NCBI GenBank assembly: GCA_018648805.1
Contig: JABGQM010000007.1
Location: 1 to 64,000 of the forward strand
Length of the DNA: 64,000 nt
Direction of reading: 5' to 3'
From: Verrucomicrobiota bacterium
GTDB lineage: Bacteria > Verrucomicrobiota > Kiritimatiellia > UBA8416 > JABMPJ01
The notes below the pieces were generated by a model. That model did not search any database, was not told the origin of the DNA, and saw only the letters and a program-made list of their open reading frames with translations. This document shows positions 18,284 through 27,200 of this stretch, one piece after another; position 1 is the stretch's first letter; the number at the start of each line of letters is the position of its first letter. Made by a program: the position numbers and the translations under genes.

Positions 18284-19504
18284 ATGAATACCCGAAAGAG
18301 AAAGATCGCCCTCCTCCATCGCTATGGCCTCGCGGGATGGATATGCTGTGGGGGGCATAGTATTCCGCGGATGATTGAGCTGCTGTGCGAGCGGGGGTTT
18401 GAGGTGCATATGTTTGGGCCACGTTCGGCGGATATGCTAGATGAGGGGGTGGCTCAGAATGTGGTGATGCATGAGCTGGGGTATACGTGGGATCGGGCCA
18501 ATCCAACCCATAAGTGGAGCCGGACCATTCTCTGGTTTCTGGTGCTGCCATGGCTATGCCTGAGGTGTCGGCTATCCGGGATGGCGGCGGTGCTGCATAT
18601 CGATGATACGCTGCCGTTGAGCGGGTGGATCCTACGGATCTTCTATGGACGCAACTTCGCCCTGACGGTGATGGACTTCTTCTGCCGGATCTATACGGAG
18701 AAGCATCCGCTGCTTCAGCCGCTGGGACGGTTCGTGGAGTGGCTGGATGTGAAATCCTGGACGTTCACGCCGGTTCTGTTCACAAAGGTCTTCTTTACCC
18801 AAAAGTATCTGGCTGGACGGGGCGTGCCGACCGGGGGGATGTTTATCGCGCGCAATCCCTGTAACCATGAGATCTTTCGGCCACTGGCGGCCGAAGAGAA
18901 GCTGGCCGCACGTGAGCGTCTGGGCTTCTCGGATGATGATTTCGTGCTGACCCATCACGGCATTATGCATCCGAATAAGGGCAATGACTGGGTGTTGCAA
19001 CGGATCACTGAACTCAAGGAGCAGATCCCCGGAATCAAGTACTTGCTCATGGGCGATGGACCCGAAATGGGCAATGTCAAAGACCTGGCCAAGGAGCTTG
19101 GGCTGGAGGACCGGGTCCTGCTCCCGGGCTGGATCCCCAGCGAGCAAGCGCTTAACGACTCGCTCAATGCAGCCGATGTGGGGATTGCGATGCGGATTGG
19201 CCAGGAAACTGACCACTTCCACATGACCGACACGGTCTCCCACGAGATGGCATGCGGCAAACCGCTGCTGGCCGTGAACCTGGCCGGTATCGCCGAGATC
19301 GTCGTCGATGGCGAGAATGGGTTCCTCTTCGATCCGGATAACGCCGAGGAGTTTCGCACGAAGCTCCTCCAGCTCTACCGCAATCCCAACCTGCGGCAGC
19401 GTCTCGGCACCGCTGCCCTGGCGACCAGCCGGGAGGTCAGCGATCTGGAGGTCTGCGCCCACCAGGTGGCGGATCCGATTATTGCGTTGGTGGAAACTCG
19501 CTGA
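18284..19504 (+). CDS. GT4 glycosyltransferase
   Basis: 406 residues from ATG 18284; an in-frame GTG at 18254 would overlap the preceding gene. The N-terminal domain starts KIALLHRYGLAGWICCGGHS. The C-terminal GT-B domain has FVLTHHGIMHPNKGNDWVLQRI, YLLMGDGPEMGNVKDLA and VLLPGWIPSEQALNDSLNAADVG, then MACGKPLLAVNLAGIAEIV. It is a typical retaining GT4 fold with unknown sugar specificity. It overlaps or abuts the upstream GT4 and is probably co-transcribed with it. A strong hairpin follows its stop. Confidence 0.85.
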   Translation: MNTRKRKIALLHRYGLAGWICCGGHSIPRMIELLCERGFEVHMFGPRSADMLDEGVAQNVVMHELGYTWDRANPTHKWSRTILWFLVLPWLCLRCRLSGMAAVLHIDDTLPLSGWILRIFYGRNFALTVMDFFCRIYTEKHPLLQPLGRFVEWLDVKSWTFTPVLFTKVFFTQKYLAGRGVPTGGMFIARNPCNHEIFRPLAAEEKLAARERLGFSDDDFVLTHHGIMHPNKGNDWVLQRITELKEQIPGIKYLLMGDGPEMGNVKDLAKELGLEDRVLLPGWIPSEQALNDSLNAADVGIAMRIGQETDHFHMTDTVSHEMACGKPLLAVNLAGIAEIVVDGENGFLFDPDNAEEFRTKLLQLYRNPNLRQRLGTAALATSREVSDLEVCAHQVADPIIALVETR

Positions 19505-19508
19505 TCTT

Positions 19509-19555
19509 CCCGCGCCCTGTAGGGGCGCTTCATGTTAGCCCCTTCAGGGCGCGGG
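19509..19555 (+). terminator. Strong stem-loop after the GT4 gene, no T-run
   Basis: CCCGCGCCCTG-T-AGGGGC pairs with GCCCCT-T-CAGGGCGCGGG: 17 base pairs, one T:T mismatch and an 11-base loop. It begins four bases after the stop codon. No poly-T follows, so it may stabilise the 3' end or be a dispersed repeat rather than a standard intrinsic terminator. Confidence 0.5.
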
Positions 19556-19582
19556 ATGTACCCTCTATACCAGCTCCCCTCT

Positions 19583-19616
19583 TTTATCCGTGCACATCCG
19601 TGCCATCCGTGGTTAA
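19583..19616. repeat. ATCCGTG-type dispersed repeat
   Basis: TTATCCGTGCACATCCGTG then CCATCCGTGGTTAA: three ATCCGTG units just before the GT2 start. A related copy lies at 23347-23382. This motif class recurs between genes in many PVC and other environmental genomes. Confidence 0.55.
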
Positions 19617-19625
19617 CATCCCTCC

Positions 19626-20564
19626 ATGAATGCTGAAGCAAAGACAGTCTCCGTGGTTGTTCCTTATCTCAACGAAGAGGAGGCGCTGCCGGTGCTGTAT
19701 GAGCGCACGTGCAAGGCGTTTGAGGCTTTGCCGGAGGAGTTGGAGTTTCTCTTTGTGGATGATGGTAGCCGGGATGGGAGCTTCGAGTGGGTCTGCAAAG
19801 CGGCCGAGAACGACGCGCGCGTGAAGTACATCAAACTGTCGCGTAACTTCGGCCACCAGATGGCGATCACGGCGGGGATGAAGCACGCTACCGGCGATGC
19901 GGTAGTGACGATCGACGCGGACCTGCAGGATCCGCCGGAGACGATTCCGGATATGATCACGAAGTGGAAAGAGGGATTCGAGGTCGTCCACGCCATCCGC
20001 ACAAGCCGCAAGGGGGAGAAGGGACTGAAGAAGCTCTTCGCCTTCGCCTTCTACCGTATCTTCAAGAAAATCACTGAAGTTGAAATGGTATCCGACAGCG
20101 GCGACTTCCGACTGCTCGACCGCAAGGCGGCTGAGGCGATGTCGGGGCTGCGCGAACACCACCGCTACATGCGCGGGCTGGCCGCTTGGATCGGGTTCAA
20201 GCAGGGCAGCGTACTCTATACGCGCGACCCACGCTATGCGGGCGAAGTGAAGTACACCTTCAAGAAATCTTTCGTCCTCGCCCTAAATGCGATCGCCTCG
20301 TTCAGCGGCACGCCCCTCCGCATGATCTTCTACCTCGGCGGCTGGATCTGTGCCGGCTCGATGGTGGGTGCGGTTGCGTCGTGGATTTACCACATGAATA
20401 CCGGGCAGCCGAGGCATATCGGCACCGTTACGCTCGCCTTTGCAACCCTCTTCATCACCGGCATCCAGATGTTCTGCATCGGAATCATCGGCCAATATCT
20501 GCGCCGCGTGTTTGATGAGATCAAGGATCGGCCGCTGTACCTGGTGCAGAGCCAGAACTTCTAG
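19626..20564 (+). CDS. GT2 polyprenyl-phosphate glycosyltransferase (GtrB/DPM1-like)
   Basis: 312 residues. The GT-A fold starts VSVVVPYLNEEEALPVLYE; the donor motif is TIDADLQDPPETIPDM; DSGDFRLLDRKA and HHRYMRGLAAWIGF are hallmarks of the GtrB/Dol-P-Man synthase group. Two C-terminal transmembrane helices (FYLGGWICAGSMVGAV and LAFATLFITGIQMFCIGIIG) match GtrB. It transfers a sugar from a nucleotide donor to undecaprenyl phosphate at the membrane. The product could feed the GT-C enzyme at 9158 and the YfhO-like protein (inference). Confidence 0.85.
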   Translation: MNAEAKTVSVVVPYLNEEEALPVLYERTCKAFEALPEELEFLFVDDGSRDGSFEWVCKAAENDARVKYIKLSRNFGHQMAITAGMKHATGDAVVTIDADLQDPPETIPDMITKWKEGFEVVHAIRTSRKGEKGLKKLFAFAFYRIFKKITEVEMVSDSGDFRLLDRKAAEAMSGLREHHRYMRGLAAWIGFKQGSVLYTRDPRYAGEVKYTFKKSFVLALNAIASFSGTPLRMIFYLGGWICAGSMVGAVASWIYHMNTGQPRHIGTVTLAFATLFITGIQMFCIGIIGQYLRRVFDEIKDRPLYLVQSQNF

Positions 20565-20690
20565 GCCCCAGGGGGCGGTGCCGGGGACAGGGACAGCTCA
20601 CCCACATCCCCTCCATAGGACTCTCGGATTGGTACCGGGCTGCTTACTCCTCACTTGTATGATTAGGGGGAGTTCTGGCAGGTTGGGGAT

Positions 20691-21299
20691 ATGAAGAAGC
20701 GCGAGATGTTTCTGGATGGGCTGGCGTTCGCTGTCACGGTGGTGCTGGCAGCGGTGCTGCGGTGGGAGGCGGGCGATCTGATCTGGGGGCTGTGGGTGTC
20801 GAGCCTGTGTGTGGGGTATGCCTACATTGTGACCTCAATCGTGATGGGGGTGCTGCAGGCTGAGGGACCGGGACGAATCGTGATGGGGGCACTCGGGCTA
20901 TTCCTGCTGGCGTTCTTCTCGGTCCATTTCGGAATGTTCCACTTTATCCACAGTGTCTTCCTGAATGGATTCTTCCCGCTGATCGAGGAAGGCCACGGAT
21001 TCCCGAACATCTTTGCGGTCCTGGCCACGGCCTGGTGTCAATACTGGCCACTCGTGATCACAACCTTTATCTCGCGCTGGAGCGATTTCCCGTTCAATCG
21101 CGAGGTCAATCTGGCCGGCGGCGAGACGATGATGAGGCCGTACGCCAATGTGGTCCGTATGCACCTTCTGATCTTCGTCTTCGCAGGCCTGCATGCCGCG
21201 AAGATGAGTCAATATGCAGTGTACCCGGTCCTATTGGCCTACTTCTTCCCGTGGGGGGCAATGATCAGCCAGACGCGACGCCCCCACTCAACCCCCTAA
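20691..21299 (+). CDS. DUF6498-like integral membrane protein
   Basis: 202 residues with about six hydrophobic helices. The opening MFLDGLAFAVTVVLAAVLRWEAGDLIWGLWVSS and the middle FFSVHFGMFHFIHSVFL resemble DUF6498 proteins, which have no established function. It has no catalytic motif that I recognise. Its stop is 54 bases before the first of the 42-bp palindromes. It is in the same direction as the upstream GT2 gene but 126 bases away. Confidence 0.65.
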   Translation: MKKREMFLDGLAFAVTVVLAAVLRWEAGDLIWGLWVSSLCVGYAYIVTSIVMGVLQAEGPGRIVMGALGLFLLAFFSVHFGMFHFIHSVFLNGFFPLIEEGHGFPNIFAVLATAWCQYWPLVITTFISRWSDFPFNREVNLAGGETMMRPYANVVRMHLLIFVFAGLHAAKMSQYAVYPVLLAYFFPWGAMISQTRRPHSTP

Positions 21300-21353
21300 T
21301 CAGCGAATCATCCATCCAAAACAGAAGCATCCCACAGGCCAAAAGCACACAAG

Positions 21354-21395
21354 GCGTGTCATATAACACTACGATCGTAGTATTGAACGTCACGC
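21354..21395. repeat. 42-bp palindrome P1 of the PaaX/Cas2-like locus
   Basis: Left arm GCGTGTCATATA, centre CTACGATCGTAG, right arm partly decayed (GAACGTCACGC). Symmetric about 21374.5. First of three copies on the downstream side of the PaaX-like gene. Confidence 0.9.
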
Positions 21396-21440
21396 TAAAA
21401 CAGACGATTTCAACGAAATAGGGTCACTTTCACCTTCGGT

Positions 21441-21482
21441 GCGTGTCATATAGAGCCACGATCGTAGCTTTATATGACACGC
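21441..21482. repeat. 42-bp palindrome P2
   Basis: GCGTGTCATATA at the left, ACGATCGT at the centre, TATATGACACGC at the right; outer 12-bp arms are exact complements. Starts 87 bases after P1; the 45 bases between differ from the other spacers. Confidence 0.92.
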
Positions 21483-21526
21483 TATACCTTGGCGTGAAAC
21501 GAGACGGGAGACCTATATTCCCATGC

Positions 21527-21568
21527 GCGTGTCATCTGCGCGTACGATCGTGGCTCAGAATGACACGC
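21527..21568. repeat. 42-bp palindrome P3
   Basis: GCGTGTCAT at the left, TACGATCGT at the centre, ATGACACGC at the right. Starts 86 bases after P2 (44-bp spacer). The stop of the PaaX-like gene is 47 bases further on. Confidence 0.9.
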
Positions 21569-21615
21569 TGCACGGGATCGGTTTTGGGAGGCTACGCCAC
21601 GCCCGAAACACGGTG

Positions 21616-22467
21616 TCATGTGTCGCTACGCGCGGCGATCGGTGGGTCGCGTCTCTTGCGCGGGAACTTCAGTTTTCCGGCGACTGCCTTGGTGATGCTG
21701 CGGTGCAGGTTGAGGACGACGCCCCCCACGTATTCCTGCGGCAGAAGGGGTTCAGGCAGAAGGGGGTCACCATCCATGACCGTCACGTAGGCTCCCATCT
21801 CCTCGCGGGCCAGCGTTTGAAGCGCGGGAGTATCGAGCAGATCGTGCTCGACCTCTATCAGTTTCTTCTGAAACTTGTCGATAAACCAGGCGTGGGCACC
21901 GTTGATGGCCCGCCAGTTCCATGCGTCCCGTACAACCGCCATCGGATCCAGCCCGAGTACCGTTCGCGACTCAAACAGGTAGGCGTACTGGTCCACCTCG
22001 ATCGCTTCCCTCAGATCCGCAAAGTCCGGACGGATATCGTTGGGCGTGATGTAGATGCTTTTCTGCAGACACCCCAACCGCTGTTTCTTAAGAAAGCCGC
22101 GCAACACATCGCGGTAGTGTCGACTCGATTCGGGTACATCGTACATGAACATGTACCAATACCCGCCCCACTCCCGTCGCCACATTCGTTCAGGCTGGTG
22201 CAGCCGCTTCAGGCGCCGCTTCCCCTCATCCGTCAAAGCCAACTGCGCAAACCGCCCGGTCAACTCACCCACAAGCAACCCCTGTTTCCGAAGTCGATAC
22301 ACCGCCGACCGGCAGGCGGTCCCGCTGGGAAAGGCACCCCCCCATACGCCATGCCAGTTCTGCGCATCCATGAGCCGGCCATACCAAAAGAGCCCGTCCA
22401 TCAACAGATCCCCCACCTGTCGCCTCATTACCGTGACGGATATGTCTGGATTGTGAAACCGATCCAT
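21616..22467 (-). CDS. PaaX-like protein with a Cas2-like domain, inside a palindrome array
   Basis: 283 residues, the usual PaaX length. Residues 1-95 form a winged-helix region (GTACRSAVYRLRKQGLL, LTDEGKRRL). Residues 98-185 form the Cas2-like ferredoxin fold: WYMFMYDVPESSRHYRDVL places Asp110 where Cas2 has its conserved Asp after strand 1, then LGCLQKSIYITP. The C-terminal domain ends in the PaaX signature DPLLPEPLLPQEYVGG. ATG 22467 has AAGGGGGG just upstream. PaaX proteins normally repress catabolic operons, but no such genes are here: the only associated features are five 42-bp palindromes, three downstream and two upstream. A role in binding or mobilising these palindromes is inferred. 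Confidence 0.85.
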   Translation of the reverse strand: MDRFHNPDISVTVMRRQVGDLLMDGLFWYGRLMDAQNWHGVWGGAFPSGTACRSAVYRLRKQGLLVGELTGRFAQLALTDEGKRRLKRLHQPERMWRREWGGYWYMFMYDVPESSRHYRDVLRGFLKKQRLGCLQKSIYITPNDIRPDFADLREAIEVDQYAYLFESRTVLGLDPMAVVRDAWNWRAINGAHAWFIDKFQKKLIEVEHDLLDTPALQTLAREEMGAYVTVMDGDPLLPEPLLPQEYVGGVVLNLHRSITKAVAGKLKFPRKRRDPPIAARSDT

Positions 22468-22513
22468 GCTTCCCCCCCTTTCACCAGCTCCCTTTCTCGC
22501 AAACAGGTCGCTA

Positions 22514-22555
22514 GCGTGTCATATTTACCTACGATCGTAGCTTTATATGACACGC
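22514..22555. repeat. 42-bp palindrome P4 (upstream of the PaaX-like gene)
   Basis: GCGTGTCATAT at the left, CTACGATCGTAG at the centre, ATATGACACGC at the right. It lies 46 bases upstream of the start codon, so it also lies in the probable promoter region and could serve as an operator. Confidence 0.92.
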
Positions 22556-22600
22556 TAATAGTTGTTAAGTCAACGATTGTATAGGAATTATGCCCCAACA

Positions 22601-22642
22601 GCGTGACGTACAGAGATACGATCGTACGTTTATATGACACGC
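22601..22642. repeat. 42-bp palindrome P5
   Basis: GCGTGACGTA at the left (one arm slightly decayed), TACGATCGTA at the centre, TATATGACACGC at the right. Starts 87 bases after P4 with a 45-bp spacer. Confidence 0.9.
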
Positions 22643-22695
22643 TATAGAGCCAGAGGGTCGGAGGGACGGGCGCGGGTGAGGGAGGGCAGAATGCT

Positions 22696-23136
22696 TCAAT
22701 CGGGGAAATCGGCGGCGTTGGCGGCGATCCATTCGGCGGCGGCTTCGCCGTGGGTGAGATCACGGGCCTGCTGTTTGCGCTGCTCTATGCGGTAGTCTTC
22801 AATATGACAGATCTGCTCGACGATGCGGCCGTGGTAGCGGGCGGAGGGGTCACTGAAGCTGAGTCCGTTGATATGCGTGGGCGACGCTCCCCCATCCGCG
22901 GCGACGGTCCATACAATCATGCCGCGGACCGTTTCGGGATGGGTTAGGGTCGGATAACGAAGCTCAACAATATCGCCCAGCTCGTAGGGCCTATCGGAGA
23001 CAAAGGCGATCCCGCCGTGACTGACATCCCTCACCTCGTGAGGAGCGTAGTCACCGTGTCCATCCACACGACACTCAATCGGCACACTTGTGGGATGCCG
23101 GAAGAACTTGCGTCGTTCCATGTATCGCTCAGGCAT
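22696..23136 (-). CDS. PilZ domain protein
   Basis: 146 residues from ATG 23136; a second ATG at 23121 gives MERRKFFRHP. The PilZ c-di-GMP motifs are both present: the R-x3-R type element in RRKFFRHP near the N-terminus and D-x-S-x2-G in DVSHGGIAF. The middle ELGDIVELRYP and VRGMIVWTVAADGG are the expected beta strands. A C-terminal extension (QICHIEDYRIEQRKQQARDL) is probably helical. The role is to bind c-di-GMP and modulate a partner; no partner is adjacent. The reading frame stays open to 23385, but that part covers dispersed repeats and is unlikely to be coding. Confidence 0.8.
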   Translation of the reverse strand: MPERYMERRKFFRHPTSVPIECRVDGHGDYAPHEVRDVSHGGIAFVSDRPYELGDIVELRYPTLTHPETVRGMIVWTVAADGGASPTHINGLSFSDPSARYHGRIVEQICHIEDYRIEQRKQQARDLTHGEAAAEWIAANAADFPD

Positions 23137-23469
23137 AGGAGTTAATGTAGGGATTTGGGGCGCGCGGTTCAAGCAAGGAGTGGGGGATTTGACCACGGAT
23201 GGCGCCGGGGAAGGTGTTGCGAGAATCGGGCGGCGGAGGGTACTCCGCCTTCGATTCTCGCAACGTTGTCCGATAAGATGAGGGCAGTCTCCTCTCTGCA
23301 GTCTTCCCGCCTTTGCGGTAGCCATCCCTCTCCCGGCGGCAAAGCCGCCATCCGTTACATCCGTGTCATCCGTGGTTATCCCCATGCGGCGCTACAGACT
23401 CTCCATTCCCTACCTTCGGTGGGGAAGTGTGAGATTGATCCTGCGCCTCCAATACGCCACTCTTGCCCT
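23137..23469. other. Gap with ATCCGTG dispersed repeats
   Basis: 333 bases between divergent genes. The segment 23347-23382 contains CCATCCGTTACATCCGTG then TCATCCGTGGTTATC, a relative of the repeat at 19583. An inverted trace (GACCACGGATGGC) lies near 23190. The pair GAGAATCGGGCGGCGGAGG and CCTTCGATTCTCG around 23220-23260 forms a short inverted repeat. No gene is seen. Confidence 0.5.
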
Positions 23470-24006
23470 ATGAAGACATGGCAAACGCTGGAGCGGAAAC
23501 TGGTGCTGGATTGCGGAAAGTTTCTGCAGGTGGAGGCGCATCGGGTGGATTTCGGGAATGGGACGGTGATTCACGACTGGCCGTGGGTGATTACGCCAGA
23601 CTTTGTGAATGTGGTCGCGATCACACCGGAGGGACTATTCGTCTGTTTCCGACAGAGCAAGTATGCGATCGAGGGAATATCGATTGGCCCGGTGGGTGGG
23701 TATGTCGAGGAGGGCGATACGCCGCAGGAGAGTGCGGTGCGTGAGCTGCGCGAGGAGACAGGCTATGTATCCGACGACTGGACCTTCCTCGGAAGCTTTG
23801 CGGTGGACTCCAATCGCGGCGCGGGTAACGCCCACTTCTTCCTGGCACGTCATGCGGTGTTCAAGAGTCACGTGGCGTCGGACGATCTTGAACCACAAGA
23901 GCTGGTGCTATTGTCACGCGAGGAGCTTGAGGCGGCACTTGATGGTGGGGAGGTCAAGCCGCTGCCTTGGGTGAGCGCTTTTGCATTGGCGTTGAGGAAG
24001 TGCTGA
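23470..24006 (+). CDS. Nudix hydrolase
   Basis: 178 residues. The Nudix box G-x5-E-x7-R-E-x2-E-E-x-G is complete: GGYVEEGDTPQESAVRELRE followed by ETGYV, near residues 77-101. The upstream part, GKFLQVEAHRVDFGNGTVIHDW and ITPEGLFVCFRQSKYAIEG, resembles the ADP-ribose pyrophosphatase (NudF/TrgB) branch. It hydrolyses a nucleoside diphosphate linked to another group; the exact substrate is not evident. ATG 23470 gives the family-like start MKTWQTLERKLVLD. It stands alone. Confidence 0.85.
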   Translation: MKTWQTLERKLVLDCGKFLQVEAHRVDFGNGTVIHDWPWVITPDFVNVVAITPEGLFVCFRQSKYAIEGISIGPVGGYVEEGDTPQESAVRELREETGYVSDDWTFLGSFAVDSNRGAGNAHFFLARHAVFKSHVASDDLEPQELVLLSREELEAALDGGEVKPLPWVSAFALALRKC

Positions 24007-24017
24007 GGGAGGGAAGA

Positions 24018-24155
24018 TTCTCGCGCAAAGGCGCCAAGAACGCCAAGGAAGAGGGGGGAGTGGATTGGGGGAAGCGACAGAATGATGGGTGACAGAATGA
24101 TGGGACTCGTCGTCCGCGGGGGAATGGCAAAATCATTGGGGGGCAAAATGATTAT
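24018..24155. repeat. Intergenic compound repeat (CGCAAAGGCGC module and GACAGAATGATGGG module)
   Basis: TTCTCGCGCAAAGGCGCCAA then GAACGCCAAGG (24018-24048). Next come two GACAGAATGATGGG units (24075-24105), ACTCGTCGTCCGCGGG, and two more degraded units of the GGCAAAATNATT type (to 24155). Near-identical modules occur within the giant gene at 26184-26297 and 27664-27770. Confidence 0.75.
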
Positions 24156-24241
24156 GAGAGGCTGGCAGTCGGGATCCCCTTTGTAGGCTGAAACGAGTTC
24201 TGGGGGCGCCCTGCGGGCGCGGGAGAGAGATCAACAATCCC

Positions 24242-27200
24242 CTACGCTTTCTGTTTCCGCCGGTTGGTGATGAACCAGGTCAGGCCGAACAGAATGAAGG
24301 CTGGCCAGAGGGTTAGCAGGCGGCGGAGGTGGCCGCCGCGGCGGACCTTGAAGGATACCGTCAGAGGATCGCTGGGATCGGTCTGCATGGGTCGCTTGAA
24401 GTTGAGGCGGTGGCCGTGTTCGGGCATGGCAACACGAATGGCGGTTACGACACCGGCGGCAGCCGCCTGCTGATCGATCATCTTGTTGGCGACGACCTCG
24501 AGGGCGTTGCGATCCTTCTCGCTGAGGCGCTGCTCGATTCGATCAAGATACTGTTGGGTATTCTGCTCGAGGGTTCCTTCCTGCTGCGGTTGGGCGACCT
24601 GCTGAGCGCCTTCCTCGATAATGTTCTGGTTGTACCGAATGACATCCCGCCGGTTCATGAGGCCTACCTTGACCTGCTGCTTCATCAGGTTGCGCAGCTG
24701 CACGCGCGCATCTTCGTTCAGATCGGCCTGACCTTGCGAGTAGTTGAGGGCCTGCTCAAACGCCTTGCGCGCCTGTTTCTGGTCGCCCGCAATGAGGAGC
24801 TGACCGGCGTTGTCGAGTTCGAGCTTGGCTTTCTTGATGCTGCCGGCCTTGCGCTCGCGGTTTCCGCGACGGTAGGACTCGGAATCGAACACTTCGTACG
24901 CCCACGCGCGGGCCGCTTCGTATTCCATGCTCCCGCCGAAGGCGTAGTAGTTGAGTCCGGGCTGGGCGAAGAACTCCCACTGGATATCTTCCTGTGGCAA
25001 CTCGAACTGCGGCGCGCGGTATTCACGGCGGCGCGAGAGAGGGCCGCTGTCCGCTGAGCCTGCATAGATAAACTCGACGGTGGTGGAGGCGGCATCTTCC
25101 TCCTCCTCGAGCGGAATACAGTAGCGGCCTTCGTCGCGTGAGACGGAAACTTCACGCCCGTTGACCAGCGCGGCCCAGAGCGTGTCGTCGGTATGCGGCA
25201 GCTCGAACTTAAGGAAGCGCAGACGGCGTACGGTCAGCTCGAGCGAGACCTGGGTCAGGAGTTTACCGCCGGTCGAGAGCGCCGAGTGGATGCGCGCCTT
25301 ATCAATCCGCGCGGGCAGTACGCCGGCGGCGTCGTGGCGTACAACCGAGAGATCGAGCGCGTAGTCGGCCCGCAGGGTGCGGTAGCAGAGAATGGCATCC
25401 GAGAGCTCGCCGGCCCCAAAGACGGAGGGAACATTGCGCGGATCCTCAATCTTGAGTCCCTGCGGCGTGCCGGAGGGGCGCACCTGCACGCGTCCACCAC
25501 AGGTGACCACGAGATAGCCGCGCGGATCTTCGGTGTCGACCGTGACGAGCGGCTTGAGCGTGACGAGCTGGGCGGCGGTGTCGTAGGGCAGCTGGTAGCT
25601 GGCCATGAGTGGGAAGATGTTCTCGACCTTGCTGTGCAGATCGACCTGCCAGAGCCCGGTGGTGCTGTCGATCTCATGCACACGTGCAATGTTGCGACCG
25701 GTGACGGTGAGGCTGATCCCGGGGATGGGGGCCCTGAGCTGGAAGCTCTTCACGCCGGCGTTCTCGATCTTGTAACGGATGAAGGCGCGCGTCTGCAGCA
25801 TGCCGTCGGCGAGATCGGTCCATTGCAGAATCTCGGGGGTCACGGCCGGGGCCATGACTTCGGCCCTGAGGGCAATCGACCAAGCGGGACGCAGGAGGTC
25901 AAACACAAGGACGCCGGGCTGACGGATGCCCTGCTCGCTGGCCTTCTTGAGGTCGACCCCGCGCTGATCGGCCACCATGAGGCGGATCCCGCGTTCACCG
26001 GAAATGGTGATGCGTCCACTATGCTTACGGACGGCGGCGATACGGGCGCGCGGGACGGTGATACGTTCCTCGATGCCTTTCTCGGTGCGGGCCATGACCA
26101 TATTGAGCTCGGTGAGGCCGGTGATGCGGCGGTTGAAGTGGACGAGCACGCGCTTCGAGCGGGAGGGCTCGGCTTCCGGGGGGACGGTGACAGAATTATT
26201 GGTGACAGAATCATGGGACTCGTCGTCTGTGGGGGGGAGGTTCTCGCGCAAAGGCGCTAAGGGCGCCAAGGGGGACTCGGCTTCTGCTGGGGATTGGGGG
26301 GGAAGTTCGTCCCAATGGTCCACGTCGGGGCCGGTTAGGGTTTCCACTTCGTAGTCGGCGGGGAGCTCGAGGGTGACGGAAAAGAGGCCGGAGCGGAGAA
26401 CGTTGAGGGAGAGACGGGTGGCGAGAACGATGCGCTCGTCAGCGATCGAGAGCGTGGCCGACTCGGTAACGCGCAGCTCGGGCAGGACCTGCTCAGCTTC
26501 GACCCGGGCGCTGACGTCGGTCGGCTGGGCGTAGCGATAGGCGCGGCGGGTGGAAGTGAGGTCGGCCGGCTTTTTGGTGGGCGGCAGGGCGGCGAGGGCC
26601 TCGAAGTCCTCGATATTCATCGAGTTGAGTCCCTTGTTCTCGACGACACGCACCTGGATCGAGTCGGGCGCGCTGAAGGCGAGCACGCCGCGTTGTCGGG
26701 CGGCACCGCTGACGGCGGGGACGCCGATGGTGGCGGCATAGGGCAGCCCTTCGCTGGCGACCTGGGTCACGATGGTGACGCTGAGCGAGCCGACGGCGGG
26801 TTTCTCGAGGATGGCTTCGAGCATGGATGTGGTGGGGTCGAAGCTCCAGGTGGCCAGGCCGGCGGCGTGCACGGCGGTGACGGCCATGCCGGCCGGGATG
26901 CGGGCCTTGAGCTCTTTGACCTCGCCCTGGGCGATCTGGTAGCGGATGGTGTTCTTGAGATCCACCACGCCGGGACGCAGCATAGCCATGGTCGTGACAT
27001 CACAGTAGTAGACCGAGGCCTCAAGCTTGGTGGTGCGGACGCGGGGCCGCCAGGCGACAGTGACAGGACCGCCGGCCACAAAGACGGCCTCGACGAGGGT
27101 GGCGCCGTCGACCTCATTGCGGGTTAGACGCACGGCGGAGGTGGAGGCAACATCCAGACCGATGGCGGGAAGGGCCAGCGTCATACGGTTGCGCAGGGCC

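Noticed and set aside
21616..22467. Assigning the PaaX-like protein to phenylacetate catabolism
   Set aside because: No paa or other catabolic genes are in the region and the family is functionally broad.
21523..22584. Long plus-strand frame opposite the PaaX-like gene
   Set aside because: It runs through two palindromes and mirrors the minus-strand gene, which has clear PaaX and Cas2-like motifs and a good ribosome site.
21354..22642. Calling the palindromes a classical CRISPR array
   Set aside because: Repeats are long full palindromes, copies are few (three plus two), a gene splits them, and there are no cas1 or effector genes.
21354..22642. Calling the palindromes transcription terminators
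   Set aside because: Five similar copies with strict spacing, none followed by a T-run, two of them upstream of a gene start.
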